Assembly (NCBI GenBank): GCA_036677085.1
Contig: JAKFFI010000052.1
Coordinates: 1-64,000, forward strand
DNA from: JAGPUQ01 sp036677085
GTDB taxonomy: Bacteria > Pseudomonadota > Gammaproteobacteria > Pseudomonadales > Porticoccaceae
Direction: 5' to 3'
Length of the DNA stretch: 64,000 bases
The notes beneath the pieces are model-generated. The model was given only the letters and a program-made list of their open reading frames with translations, was not told the DNA's origin and made no database searches. Positions 52,473-61,652 of this stretch are shown piece by piece. Numbering within the stretch: the stretch's first letter is position 1; every line of letters begins with the position of its first letter. The translations under genes and the position numbers were made by a program.

Positions 52473-53618
52473 ATGAGCAGCTTGGGATTTGGCCTGATTT
52501 CCGCCGACTCGCACATCGTTGAGCCGGCCAACTGTTACAGCGACTACATCGACCCCAAATTCCGCGATCGCGCGCCCACCATCGTGCGCGACAAGGCGGG
52601 CAACGACACCTACGTCATCCCCGGCATGGATACCGCCATTCCCCTGGGTCTGGTGGCGGCCGCCGGTCTGACCGCCGAAGAACTGGGCGAGCGCACCAAG
52701 GGCTGCACCTTCGACCAGCTCCACCGCAGCGGGCATCAGGCCAAATACCGGGTGGCGGACCAGGACCGCGACGGCGTGGTGGCAGAGATTCTCTACCCGT
52801 CCGTGGGTATGGCGCTGTGCAATCACCCCGATTTTGCCTACAAGACCGCCTGCATGCATGCCTACAACGAATGGCTGGCGCACTACATGGCTGATGCGCC
52901 CACGGGCCGCCTGTTCGGTCTCGCGCAAACCTCGGGCGAATCCGTCGACCAGATGATCAAGGATTTCCAGGACGCCAAGAAGAAGGGCTTCGTCGGCGTC
53001 ATGATGCCGGGCGATCCGAAGGAAGCGGACTACGACGACCCCATGTATGACGCGCTGTGGGAGTGCGCGGTCGATCTCGGCCTGCCGTTGTCGTTCCACA
53101 TCCTGACGTCACGCGGCGGCGGTGTCGGCGATATCGCCCGGGTGCGCGGTAACAAGGTCAACGGTTTCATGAGCATCATCCGTTCGGTACAGGACGTGAT
53201 GGGCGTATTCGTGCTGAGCGGTGTGTTCGAGCGTCATCCCAAGCTCAAATTCATCGCCGCCGAAGCCGATGCCGGCTGGCTGCCCCACTATTCCTACCGC
53301 ATGGATCACGCCTACGGGCGCCACGGCGTGTGGCTGGGCGGTGGCAAGAATCTGGCGAAAATGCCGAGCGAATACATTGCCAGCAACATCTGGCTGACCT
53401 TCCAGGACGACTGGGTTGCGTTCAAGGTCGCCAACCTGATGAACCCCAAGCGGCTGGTGTGGGCCAACGACTTCCCCCACAGCGATGCCACCTGGCCCTG
53501 GTCCCAGGAGATGCTGGCGAAGCACACGGGCGGTCTGACCAATGAACAGATGCGCTGGATAATGCGGGAGAACATCATCGAGTGTTACAACCTGCCGGTA
53601 GACAAGATTCCGGCATGA
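52473..53618 (+). CDS. Amidohydrolase_2 family metal-dependent hydrolase
   Basis: A 381-residue paralogue of the enzyme at 1704: ISADSHIVEPANCYSDYIDP, DQDRDGVVAEILYPSVGMAL, SFHILTSRGGGVG, AEADAGWLPHYSYRMDH, and WANDFPHSDATWPWSQE. The metal-binding residues appear intact. ATG 52473 is favoured over the longer frame, with GGAGT upstream. Its promoter lies in the ~210 bases after the terminator; two CACACC-type tandem repeats (about 52436-52458) precede it. Confidence 0.88.
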   Translation: MSSLGFGLISADSHIVEPANCYSDYIDPKFRDRAPTIVRDKAGNDTYVIPGMDTAIPLGLVAAAGLTAEELGERTKGCTFDQLHRSGHQAKYRVADQDRDGVVAEILYPSVGMALCNHPDFAYKTACMHAYNEWLAHYMADAPTGRLFGLAQTSGESVDQMIKDFQDAKKKGFVGVMMPGDPKEADYDDPMYDALWECAVDLGLPLSFHILTSRGGGVGDIARVRGNKVNGFMSIIRSVQDVMGVFVLSGVFERHPKLKFIAAEADAGWLPHYSYRMDHAYGRHGVWLGGGKNLAKMPSEYIASNIWLTFQDDWVAFKVANLMNPKRLVWANDFPHSDATWPWSQEMLAKHTGGLTNEQMRWIMRENIIECYNLPVDKIPA

Positions 53619-53631
53619 CCAAAGACGCGAC

Positions 53632-53659
53632 CCGGGGCTAAGGCCCCGGTTTGCATTTT
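53632..53659 (+). terminator. Probable Rho-independent terminator between amidohydrolase and deacylase genes
   Basis: CCGGGGC (53632-53638) pairs with GCCCCGG (53643-53649) around a TAAG loop, and TTTGCATTTT follows. It sits 14 bases after the amidohydrolase stop and only 28 bases before the deacylase ATG, so it may act as an attenuator. Confidence 0.7.
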
Positions 53660-53686
53660 GGGCCGAAGGCTCAGGGGGAGAGTGCC

Positions 53687-55375
53687 ATGCAGTACGACAT
53701 CAAAATAACTGGCGGGACCATCGTCGACGGTACCCGCACGCCCCGCTACCGGGGCGACGTCGGGATCAAGGACGGCAAGATCGTCGCCCTTGGCGCGGCG
53801 CCCGGTGAGGCGCGCCAGGTGATCGACGCGACCGGCAAGATGGTGAGCCCCGGTTTCATCGACTGCCACACCCATTACGACGCCCAGATCATCTGGGATC
53901 GCATGATGACCATTTCACCCTGGCATGGCGTGACCACCGTAGTGTTGGGCAACTGTGGTTTCGGCGTTGCGCCGGTCCGGCCCGCCGATCGCGACACCAT
54001 CATCCGCACCCTCGAAAACGTCGAGGGCATGGATGCCAACGCCCTCAAGGTGGGCCTTGGCGAAAACTGGCCGTTTGAAACCTTTCCCCAGTACCTGGAT
54101 GCGATCGAGCGTAACGGCAGCGGCATCAATGTGGGCGTGCTGATCGGCCATACCCCGCTGCGCCTCTATGTGATGGGCGAGGATGCCACCGAGCGCCAGG
54201 CGACGGTGGCGGAAGTGGGACAGATGCGTGAGATCGTGCGCGAGGCGCTGCGTGCCGGCGCGCTCGGATTCGCGTCCTCCAAGGCGCCCACCCACATTGG
54301 CGCCGGCGGCAAACCCGTGCCCAGCCGGCTCGCGGACTACCGCACCGAAATTCTCGAGATCTGCAAGGTGTTGGGCGAAGAGAACACCGGCATGGTGCAA
54401 TCCACCATCGGTGGCGATGTGCTCCACGACCAGTTCGCCGAGATTTCCCGGGTCACCGGTCGCAACGTGACCTGGACGGCGCTGCTGCAGGGCATCTCGC
54501 TCGGAGGGGGCGACCATCGCGCGCAACTCAAAAAGTCCGCCGAGATGGTCGCGGCCGGCGCCAAGGTATTCCCGCAGGTGAGTCCGCGCGCCCTCAATTT
54601 CGAGATGACGATGAAAGCGCCCTTCATCTTCGAAAGTATGCCGGTGTTCAAGCCGGTATCGGCGGCGGATGTCGAGGGCAAAAAGGCGCTGTACCGCAGC
54701 GGCGAATTTCGCGATGCCTTCAAGGCGACCATGGCCGGCACCGCATCGCTAGTGATGGGCGGCTGGCCCAAGACCCTGATTTCCTTTTGCCCGCCGCAGC
54801 CTGCGCTGGAGGAGCGGCCGCTGTTCGAGGTCGCGGCCGAACGCGGCCTCCACCCCGTCGATCTGCTGCTCGATCTTGCCCTGGAGAGCGATCTCGCCAT
54901 GCGCATCCGCATGCCGATCGCCAATCACGACGAGGACGAGGTCGAAGTCCTGCTCAAGGATCCCAATGTGGTGGTGGGCCTTTCCGATGGCGGCGCGCAC
55001 GCGAGCCAGTTGTGCGACGCCTGCTTTGCCACCTATCTGCTCGGCCACTGGGTGCGGGAACGCGGTTCGCTGGATATGGAGCACGCGATCTGGCATCTCA
55101 CGGCGCGCGCCGCCGAGGTGTGCGGGATCGCCGATCGCGGCCGTCTCGCCCTGGGGCTTGCCGCCGATGTGGTGGTGTTCGATCCCGAGACCGTTGGCGC
55201 GGGCGAATTGCAACGGGTCTACGACTTCCCCGGCGGTGCCGACCGGCTCATTTCCGAGGCCAGCGGGATCGAGGCGGTCATCGTCAACGGCGCCCTGTTG
55301 CGTCAGCACAATCGGGATATGGTCGATCCTGCGGGTCCATTGCCGGGTCGGATATTGCGCCACGGCCACGGTTGA
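53687..55375 (+). CDS. D-aminoacylase/N-acyl-D-amino-acid deacylase-like amidohydrolase
   Basis: A 562-residue amidohydrolase-superfamily enzyme: ITGGTIVDGTRTPRYRGDVG, VSPGFIDCHTHYDAQIIWD (H-x-H metal motif), GVTTVVLGNCGFGVAPVRPA, TIGGDVLHDQFAEI, and the metal Asp in VGLSDGGAHASQLCDACFA. Such proteins cluster in many catabolic loci and may hydrolyse amides or lactones. ATG 53687 with GGGGAGAG upstream is preferred to an earlier frame start. Confidence 0.88.
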   Translation: MQYDIKITGGTIVDGTRTPRYRGDVGIKDGKIVALGAAPGEARQVIDATGKMVSPGFIDCHTHYDAQIIWDRMMTISPWHGVTTVVLGNCGFGVAPVRPADRDTIIRTLENVEGMDANALKVGLGENWPFETFPQYLDAIERNGSGINVGVLIGHTPLRLYVMGEDATERQATVAEVGQMREIVREALRAGALGFASSKAPTHIGAGGKPVPSRLADYRTEILEICKVLGEENTGMVQSTIGGDVLHDQFAEISRVTGRNVTWTALLQGISLGGGDHRAQLKKSAEMVAAGAKVFPQVSPRALNFEMTMKAPFIFESMPVFKPVSAADVEGKKALYRSGEFRDAFKATMAGTASLVMGGWPKTLISFCPPQPALEERPLFEVAAERGLHPVDLLLDLALESDLAMRIRMPIANHDEDEVEVLLKDPNVVVGLSDGGAHASQLCDACFATYLLGHWVRERGSLDMEHAIWHLTARAAEVCGIADRGRLALGLAADVVVFDPETVGAGELQRVYDFPGGADRLISEASGIEAVIVNGALLRQHNRDMVDPAGPLPGRILRHGHG

Positions 55376-55407
55376 GTGGCGCCCGCCCGGTAATCAAGAC
55401 CGGAAAA

Positions 55408-55446
55408 ACGGCGGCCCGCAGCGGCGAACCCGTTGCGGGCCGCCGT
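55408..55446. repeat. Perfect 13-bp inverted repeat upstream of an amidohydrolase gene
   Basis: ACGGCGGCCCGCA (55408-55420) and TGCGGGCCGCCGT (55434-55446) are exact complements around a 13-base loop. No poly-T follows. It lies between the deacylase stop and the next ATG at 55480, so it could be a transcript-end or attenuator hairpin, or an operator. Confidence 0.75.
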
Positions 55447-55479
55447 CTGTGGGGGAGCCTCTGTCTGAGGGAAAGTGCC

Positions 55480-56631
55480 ATGACCATGGTCGCATCTGCG
55501 CTTGCCGCGCCTTTTCTGTTCGACGCCGACGCCCATGTGCTGGAACCGCCGGATCTGTGGGATAACTACCTCGATCCCGCGTTCCGGCATCGCAGCATCC
55601 AGTTCCGCCGGACTGCCGAGGGTGTCGATCAGCTGTTTGTCGACAACCAGCTCATTCTGCCCAACTGCGCCGCCGCGCTCGGGGGTGCGGAACTGGACCG
55701 CAATCAGGCCATGGATCCGCGCTCCCGCCTCGGCTATCTCGATGGCGCGCCGCGGTCGAGCATGTTCGGTCCCGACCGCGTCGCGCTGTTCGACCGCTGG
55801 GGCCTGAACGCCGGCCTGGTGCTGCCCACCATCGGCATCTTCTGGGACACGCCGGACAACGCGCTGGCCAATGCGTACTGCCGCGCCTACAACGACTGGG
55901 TGCACGACTTCCAGGCCGCCGACCGCGACCGGCTGGTGATCGCCGCGCATCTCAATCTGCGCGATATTCCCGGTGCGGTGAAGGAATTGGATTTGCGCCT
56001 CGAACAGGGTTTCAAGGGCGTGTTTCTCGCTCCCGAACGGGTGGACGGCAAGGGCTTCGCCGATCCCCATTTCGATCCCCTCTGGGCGCGCATCGAAGAG
56101 GCGGGAGTGCCGCTGCTGGTCCACGTCATCGTGCGCACCCGGCGCCTGGTCACGGGTTTCGTGGGCGATTGGTACGACACCCCGGCCAACCGCACCTTCA
56201 CCTTCGCGCTCGGCGCCGCGTCCCAGGTGATGCCGGCCTGCATGGCCATGGTGATGGACGGCCTGTTCGACAAGTTTCCGCGTCTCAAGGTGGTGGCGAT
56301 CGAGGCGGGCTGCGGTTGGGCGCCCTACGCCATGGACCGGCTGGACGAGAAATACCGCCACTTCCGCGGTTTCGACGCCGAACTGGCGCTGGGCCGGCCC
56401 AGTGAGTACTTCCGCCGCAACCTCTGGTTCGTCGCCGAACCCGAGGAGCGCACCATCGGCAGCTGCCTGGAACTGGTCGGCCGCGACCGAATTCTCTGGG
56501 GTTCGGATTTTCCGCACATCGACGCCAGCCTGGGTGCGCCGGAATTGATTCGTGCGAGTGTCGCCCGGCTTTCCGACGCGGACCAGCGCGCGGTGCTGGG
56601 CGAAAACGCGCGGCGATTGTTTGTGCTTTGA
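55480..56631 (+). CDS. Amidohydrolase_2 family metal-dependent hydrolase, third copy
   Basis: A 383-residue member: LFDADAHVLEPPDLWDNYLD (N-terminal metal motif), LPTIGIFWDTPDNALANAYC, LLVHVIVRTRRLVTGF, IEAGCGWAPYAMDRLDEKYR, and LWGSDFPHIDASLG. It is more distant from the other two copies than they are from each other. The ATG at 55480 follows GAGGGAAAG; a long in-frame extension upstream is antisense-like shadow of the deacylase gene. Confidence 0.88.
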   Translation: MTMVASALAAPFLFDADAHVLEPPDLWDNYLDPAFRHRSIQFRRTAEGVDQLFVDNQLILPNCAAALGGAELDRNQAMDPRSRLGYLDGAPRSSMFGPDRVALFDRWGLNAGLVLPTIGIFWDTPDNALANAYCRAYNDWVHDFQAADRDRLVIAAHLNLRDIPGAVKELDLRLEQGFKGVFLAPERVDGKGFADPHFDPLWARIEEAGVPLLVHVIVRTRRLVTGFVGDWYDTPANRTFTFALGAASQVMPACMAMVMDGLFDKFPRLKVVAIEAGCGWAPYAMDRLDEKYRHFRGFDAELALGRPSEYFRRNLWFVAEPEERTIGSCLELVGRDRILWGSDFPHIDASLGAPELIRASVARLSDADQRAVLGENARRLFVL

Positions 56632-56680
56632 TTCGGGGGTTCCGCACGCAGCCCGGAGGGCGTAGCGCCAATGGGATCTC

Positions 56681-56703
56681 CCTGCGCCGGCCCGCGGCGC
56701 AGG
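56681..56703. repeat. 8-bp inverted repeat hairpin
   Basis: CCTGCGCC (56681-56688) pairs with GGCGCAGG (56696-56703) around a 7-base loop. No T run follows. It lies between the amidohydrolase and acyl-CoA dehydrogenase-like genes. Confidence 0.5.
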
Positions 56704-56742
56704 TTGCGTGACAGTCATTCGATGCTTCTGGAGTGAGACGAG

Positions 56743-57897
56743 ATGAACACAGCATGTCCGGTCGAGATGGCCAAATCCCTGTACCCGCTGATCAGCGAAA
56801 AACGGCGCGAAGGCGAGCTGCGCGCCCGGCTCGCTCCCGAAGTCGTGGCAGCCGTGGGTCGAGCGGGAATGTTCCGGTTGTTTGCGCCCGTTGAGGTCGG
56901 CGGTCTGGAGGTGACGCCCCGGCAAGCTTTTCTCGCCACCGCCGAGATCGCTGCGGCGGATCCAGCGGTGAGCTGGTACATGGTCAACTCGATTCCCGCC
57001 TGCATGGCCGCAGCGGTGGTGCCGGACGCCGAGCGCCGCGCGCTGTTCGCCGAGCCCGATCGCAACTTCGGTTTTTCGGCGGTGGCTCTGGCGACCGCAA
57101 AGCCTGCCCCCGGCGGCTATCGCCTGAGCGGCTCCTGGCCGGTGGTCACCGGCTGCGAGGACTCTCGTTGGTGCGCGCTGATGGCGCGCGTGGTGGACGA
57201 GGACGGCCCTCGGCTGGTCAACGGCCGGCCCGAGGTGCGGTTGTTCCTGGTGCCTACCGAGCGCGTCGAGATCGCCCAGACCTGGCAGCACGCCGCGGCC
57301 ATGCGCGGTACCGGCAGCAACCAAGTGGATGTGGCGGACCTGTTCGTGCCCGAGGCATTGGCCACTGTGCCGGGCTCGGCGCCGCGGATCGACCGGCCGC
57401 TGTTTCGCAATCCGGCGACCGTGCTCACCCTGCCGATTTTTGCCGCCGTGGCAGTGGGCGTACTGCAGGGGGCCATTGCCGCCGCGAGCCAGGAAATCAC
57501 CACCAAGATTTCCTCGATTACCGGCCGTGCGCTCAAGGATCAGGCCGAGATCCAGATCGTGATCGCCGACGCCACGGCGGCGCTGCGCGCGATCCGCGCC
57601 GGTTGCGCGGAGACCTATGAGGCGGTGTGGGAACTGGTGAACCGGGGCGAGCCCCTGAGCGGCAAGGCAAAGGCCGAACTCTACTCTTCCAGCTTCTACG
57701 CCGGCGATATCGCCCGCGACATGGTGGGCCGGCTCTACGTCAAGGGTTCGCGGGCGGCCTTCATGCAGGGCCACCCTCTGGAGCGCTGTCTTTCCAATGT
57801 CCACGCCATCATTGCGGCGATTGAGGCGCGGCGCGGGTTCCAGCAGTCGGCCGGAGCGGTGCTGCTCGGTGCCGAGCCGGTAGAGCCCGGGTTCTGA
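56743..57897 (+). CDS. Acyl-CoA dehydrogenase-fold flavoprotein (monooxygenase-like)
   Basis: A 384-residue protein with the ACAD fold in the short group D monooxygenase style: AGMFRLFAPVEVGGLEVTPR, AEIAAADPAVSWYMVNSIPA, GYRLSGSWPVVTGCEDSRWC, TWQHAAAMRGTGSNQVDVAD. The usual catalytic Glu of acyl-CoA dehydrogenases is not evident. Such proteins hydroxylate phenols or sterol-like rings with a reductase partner, not seen here. A second ACAD-type gene follows 49 bases later. Confidence 0.83.
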   Translation: MNTACPVEMAKSLYPLISEKRREGELRARLAPEVVAAVGRAGMFRLFAPVEVGGLEVTPRQAFLATAEIAAADPAVSWYMVNSIPACMAAAVVPDAERRALFAEPDRNFGFSAVALATAKPAPGGYRLSGSWPVVTGCEDSRWCALMARVVDEDGPRLVNGRPEVRLFLVPTERVEIAQTWQHAAAMRGTGSNQVDVADLFVPEALATVPGSAPRIDRPLFRNPATVLTLPIFAAVAVGVLQGAIAAASQEITTKISSITGRALKDQAEIQIVIADATAALRAIRAGCAETYEAVWELVNRGEPLSGKAKAELYSSSFYAGDIARDMVGRLYVKGSRAAFMQGHPLERCLSNVHAIIAAIEARRGFQQSAGAVLLGAEPVEPGF

Positions 57898-57946
57898 GAT
57901 CCTGGTTCGGACCGGTCATCTTCGGAGCAGCAAATCGGAGCAGCAC

Positions 57947-59161
57947 ATGAGCATCAGCGACACGCGCCAGGCGCTCGATCGAATCGCGCAACTGGCCCAG
58001 GAATTCGCGGTCACCTATCCCCAGCGCGACCGTGACAACCAGTATCCTCGCGAGGAGATGGAGCGGCTGAAGTCCAGCGGCCTGCTGGGGTTTTCCATTC
58101 CCGCCGCCCATGGTGGGCTCGGCGCGTCCTGCGCAGAGATCACCGAGGCCATTACCCTGTTCGCCGAAGGTAACCCGGCGATCGGGCAGATGTTTCTGGT
58201 GCACTGTCTGCTCGGGGCGGCCTTTCTGGATGAACTGGCGCCGGAGGCGCTCAAGCGGAAGGTCTATGGCGATATCCTCGCCAAGCAGCGCTTTCTCGGC
58301 AACGCCGCCTCGGAGAAGACCAACGATCCGCGCAAGGGCTATGACCTCCAGTTCATCCCGGTGGCTGGCGGGGTGGAAATCACCGGGCGCAAGTTCTTTT
58401 CCACGGGTTCACTGGCGGCCGATCTGATCGCGGTGATCGGCACTATGGATGGCAACCTGGCGCTCGCGATCCTGCCGGTGGACGCGTCGGGGCTGCGCAT
58501 CCTGGACGACTGGGACGCCATGGGACAGCGCGGCACCGGCAGTGGCACCACGCTGTTCGACAAGGTGTTCGCGCCGGAGGCCATGGTGATCCCGAACCTG
58601 CTGGGGCCGGATCGGCAGATGGCGCAGACCAACCTGCTCGGGCCCATCACCCAGATCGGCTTCACCGCGATCTTCGTCGGCGCGGCGCGCGGCGCGCTGC
58701 GCGAAGCGGTCGGCTATGTGCGCACCACCACGCGTGCCTATCCCTGGCCGGGATTGACCTTCGAGCGCGCGGTGGACGACCCCTACATCCTGGAGAACAT
58801 CGGCAAGCTGGCCGCCGAACTCGCGGCAGCCGAGGCGCTGACCCGGGAGGCGGCGCGCAGGGTGGACGTCGCGCTGGCGGCGCGTGCCACGGCTGCGCCC
58901 GAGGCGATGAGCCGGTTGCGCGCGGAGGCTTCGGTGGCCGTATCCCAGGCCAAGATCGTCGCCACCGAAACCGGGTTGCGGGTCTGTCAGGAGGTGTTTA
59001 CGGCCTGCGGCGCGCGTGCGGCGCTGCGCGAGCAGAATTTGGACCGCTTCTGGCGCGACGTGCGTACCCTGACCCTGCACGACCCGATCGGCTTCCGCAT
59101 CCGCAGTGTCGGTGAATATCTGCTGCAGGATAAGGCGCCCGCACCGGCGCTGCGCTATTGA
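57947..59161 (+). CDS. Acyl-CoA dehydrogenase-fold flavoprotein (DszC/SfnB-like)
   Basis: A 404-residue ACAD-fold enzyme: LLGFSIPAAHGGLGASCAEI, NPAIGQMFLVHCLLGAAFLD, GNAASEKTNDPRKGYDLQFI, ITGRKFFSTGSLAADLIAV, DDWDAMGQRGTGSGTTLFDK, and FWRDVRTLTLHDPIGFRIR. The C-terminal RDVRTLTLHDP block is characteristic of DszC/SfnB-type flavin monooxygenases rather than true dehydrogenases. It starts after AGCAGCAC with weak Shine-Dalgarno sequence. Confidence 0.85.
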   Translation: MSISDTRQALDRIAQLAQEFAVTYPQRDRDNQYPREEMERLKSSGLLGFSIPAAHGGLGASCAEITEAITLFAEGNPAIGQMFLVHCLLGAAFLDELAPEALKRKVYGDILAKQRFLGNAASEKTNDPRKGYDLQFIPVAGGVEITGRKFFSTGSLAADLIAVIGTMDGNLALAILPVDASGLRILDDWDAMGQRGTGSGTTLFDKVFAPEAMVIPNLLGPDRQMAQTNLLGPITQIGFTAIFVGAARGALREAVGYVRTTTRAYPWPGLTFERAVDDPYILENIGKLAAELAAAEALTREAARRVDVALAARATAAPEAMSRLRAEASVAVSQAKIVATETGLRVCQEVFTACGARAALREQNLDRFWRDVRTLTLHDPIGFRIRSVGEYLLQDKAPAPALRY

Positions 59162-59228
59162 TCCGGTAATCGCGCGGTCGTTGCTATAGTACCGACCAAC
59201 ACCTACTAAAAATTACGGGGGAGTATTC

Positions 59229-60290
59229 ATGACCGCACCCAATCAGGACCCCATGGCCTTTGTCGGCCAGATCATCGGCCATGCCACTGGCATGATGGCG
59301 ATCCGCCTGTGCGCCATCGGCGATCGCCTCGATCTGTTCAAGACCATCGCCGAAAAGGGCCCGCTCACCAGCGCGGAACTGGCGGCGCACACCGGGCTCA
59401 ACGAGCGCTATCTGCGCGAGTGGATCTACGGCATCTCGCTCGCCGGCTATCTGGATTTCGACAAGGCGACCCGCAAGGTGTCGGTGCCGGAAGCGCACCG
59501 GCCGGCACTGGTGGACGTCGGCGGGCCGCTCTATCAGGGCGGGCTGTTTCGCATGTTCAACGCGATTCTCGATCCCTATCAGGATCTGCTGCGCGCGTTC
59601 CGCGAGGGCGGCGGCATCGACTATTCGCGCTACAACGCGGACTTCTGGGAGGGGCTCGAACACAACACCTGCGTGCGCTACAAGAACAACCTGGTGAGTC
59701 AGTGGCTACCGGAGATGCCCGCGGTCATCGCCAAACTGGACGCCGGCGGCAGTTTCGCGGACTTCGGTTGCGGCGCCGGGCGCTCGACCATCGAGATGGC
59801 GCAGCGTTTCCCCGGTGCGAGCTTTCACGGCTTCGATATTTTTCCGGGCAATATCGAGAAGGCGCGCGCCAACGCCCGGGAAGCCGGCGTCGCGGATCGG
59901 GTCAGCTTCGAAGTGGCGGATTTCGCCAAGGGCGTCGAGGGCCAGTTCGATGTGGTGGCGACCTTCGATGTGATCCACGACATGGCCGATCCGCGCGGCG
60001 GCATTCGCGCCCTGCGCCGGGCGGTGAAGGACGACGGCATCTATGTGCTGATGGATATCGACTGCACCGACGATCCCGCCGACAACACCGGGCCGCTCGC
60101 GGTATTCAAGCTGGGTGCGAGCCTGCACTTCTGCATGACCACGTCGCTCGCCCAAGGTGGGGACGGCCTGGGTACGGTGGGTCTGCCGGAATCCCGGGTG
60201 CGGGAATTCTGCGACGCCGCGGGCTTTGCCTCGGTGCGCCGGCTGGCGATCCAGCATCCGCTCAACGCGCTCTACGAGATCCGGCCCTAG
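59229..60290 (+). CDS. Winged-helix plus class I SAM methyltransferase (Rv2258c-like)
   Basis: A 353-residue protein. The N-terminal helical/winged domain (LTSAELAAHTGLNERYLREW) dimerises in relatives. The Rossmann core has FADFGCGAGRSTIEMAQRFP, FHGFDIFPGNIEKARANARE, VATFDVIHDMADPRGGIRAL, and a late LPESRVREFCDAAGF. The family includes Rv2258c of mycobacteria; substrates are mostly unknown. GGGGGAG lies just before the ATG. It sits amid catabolic genes; a role there is inferred. Confidence 0.87.
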   Translation: MTAPNQDPMAFVGQIIGHATGMMAIRLCAIGDRLDLFKTIAEKGPLTSAELAAHTGLNERYLREWIYGISLAGYLDFDKATRKVSVPEAHRPALVDVGGPLYQGGLFRMFNAILDPYQDLLRAFREGGGIDYSRYNADFWEGLEHNTCVRYKNNLVSQWLPEMPAVIAKLDAGGSFADFGCGAGRSTIEMAQRFPGASFHGFDIFPGNIEKARANAREAGVADRVSFEVADFAKGVEGQFDVVATFDVIHDMADPRGGIRALRRAVKDDGIYVLMDIDCTDDPADNTGPLAVFKLGASLHFCMTTSLAQGGDGLGTVGLPESRVREFCDAAGFASVRRLAIQHPLNALYEIRP

Positions 60291-60309
60291 CGGATTTGAC
60301 GGGAGGTGT

Positions 60310-60327
60310 CCCCGCGCTGACGCGGGG
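60310..60327 (+). terminator. Short GC hairpin before the MFS gene
   Basis: CCCCGCG (60310-60316) pairs with CGCGGGG (60321-60327) around a four-base loop. No T run follows. It lies 20 bases after the methyltransferase stop and 36 before the MFS start. Confidence 0.5.
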
Positions 60328-60362
60328 GCGCCGCGGTTCGGAGCTTCGCGCCAGGGAAAATC

Positions 60363-61652
60363 ATGCCCCATCGCAATCCCCACGGCCCCACCGCGGTAGC
60401 CGTGGCCTTTGTCACCCTCGGCGCCGTCTACGGCGTCTGGTTCGCCTATTCGGTGTTTCTGGTCGCCCTGGTCGAGGACATGGGCTGGAGCCGCTCGCTC
60501 ACCGCCGGCGCCATCTCGGTGATGAGCCTGGTGCACGGCCTGTCCGGCCCGCTCAACGGCCGCATGATCGAGCGCATGGGCGCGCGCCGGGTGATTGCGC
60601 TGGGCGGGCTGCTGTTCAGTATCGGTCTCGCCCTGACCGCGCTGATTCAGACCTGGTGGCAACTCTATGTCACCTTTGGCGTCGTCGCGGCTCTGGGCAT
60701 CGCGATGGCGGGCTGGGTGCCCTTTATCGTCACGGTGGAGCGCTGCTATCCCGCGCGTCTGGGCACTGCGCTCGGCTTTGCGCTCGCCGGCGTCGGCTTT
60801 GGCATTCTGATCGGGGTACCCGCGATCAACGCCCTGGTGGAGAGCTTCGGCTGGCGCCAGACCTTCCTGTTGCTGGCGCTGCTGGGGCCGCTGTGGATCA
60901 TCCCCTCCGCCTGGTGGCTGCTGCGGGTGCCGGAGCGGCCGGTATCGCGCCATGCGATGGCTGCCACCGCCACGGTGGCTTCGGCGTCGGCGACACCGCA
61001 CTGGGTGCTGCCGACGGCGGTGCGTTCGCCGCGCTTCTGGTACGCGGGCTTCGCCTTTCTCACCGGCGCCTGCCTGGCGCAGATTCTGCTGATCCACCAG
61101 TTTGCCTTCATGGTCGATCACGGTATTCCCAAGGCGCAGAGTTCAATGATCGCAGGCACCATCGGCATTGCCAGCATCGCCGGGCAACTGTTCTGGGGCC
61201 GGCTCTCCGACCGCATCGGTCGCGAATGGGCCTATACCTTCGCGGCGGTCTGCAATGTGCTGGCGGTCGCCGCGCTTGCCGCGCTCGGCTGGTGGACCGC
61301 GGTGCTGTGGCTCGCGGTGGGCTTTGCGATCTGCGCGGGTTTCGGATATGGCGCCAATGCGCCCATTTATCCCGCCACTTCGCGCGATCTGTTTGCGGGC
61401 CCGTTCTTTCCGTCGATTTTCGGCACCCTGGCGATTTCGGGATCGCTGGGCGCGGCGCTCGGCGCCTGGCTCGGCGGCTGGCTGTACGATGTCACCGGCG
61501 ATTATCGGGCCATGCTGGCGACCGGACTGATCATGGCGCTGGTGTCGCCCCTGAGCCTCTGGCTGGCGGCGCCGCGCAAACCCAATCCGGCCCCGACCCC
61601 GTTTGAATCCACCACCCGGTTCGCCAATGACGATGTGAGGATTCCGCCATGA
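60363..61652 (+). CDS. MFS transporter
   Basis: A 429-residue major facilitator protein with about twelve hydrophobic helices and family loops: VALVEDMGWSRSLTAGAIS, GPLNGRMIERMGARRVIALG (loop 2-3 G-x-x-x-D/E-R motif), GRLSDRIGREWAYTF. It is of the monocarboxylate-type group; substrate unknown, plausibly an acid or intermediate of the pathway. It overlaps the acyl-CoA dehydrogenase gene by 4 bases (ATGA), so the two belong to one operon. Confidence 0.9.
   Translation: MPHRNPHGPTAVAVAFVTLGAVYGVWFAYSVFLVALVEDMGWSRSLTAGAISVMSLVHGLSGPLNGRMIERMGARRVIALGGLLFSIGLALTALIQTWWQLYVTFGVVAALGIAMAGWVPFIVTVERCYPARLGTALGFALAGVGFGILIGVPAINALVESFGWRQTFLLLALLGPLWIIPSAWWLLRVPERPVSRHAMAATATVASASATPHWVLPTAVRSPRFWYAGFAFLTGACLAQILLIHQFAFMVDHGIPKAQSSMIAGTIGIASIAGQLFWGRLSDRIGREWAYTFAAVCNVLAVAALAALGWWTAVLWLAVGFAICAGFGYGANAPIYPATSRDLFAGPFFPSIFGTLAISGSLGAALGAWLGGWLYDVTGDYRAMLATGLIMALVSPLSLWLAAPRKPNPAPTPFESTTRFANDDVRIPP

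Noticed and set aside
54787..55479. Upstream in-frame extension of the third amidohydrolase
   Set aside because: The extension overlaps the deacylase gene out of frame and is Arg/Pro-rich; the internal ATG at 55480 gives a normal amidohydrolase N-terminus.
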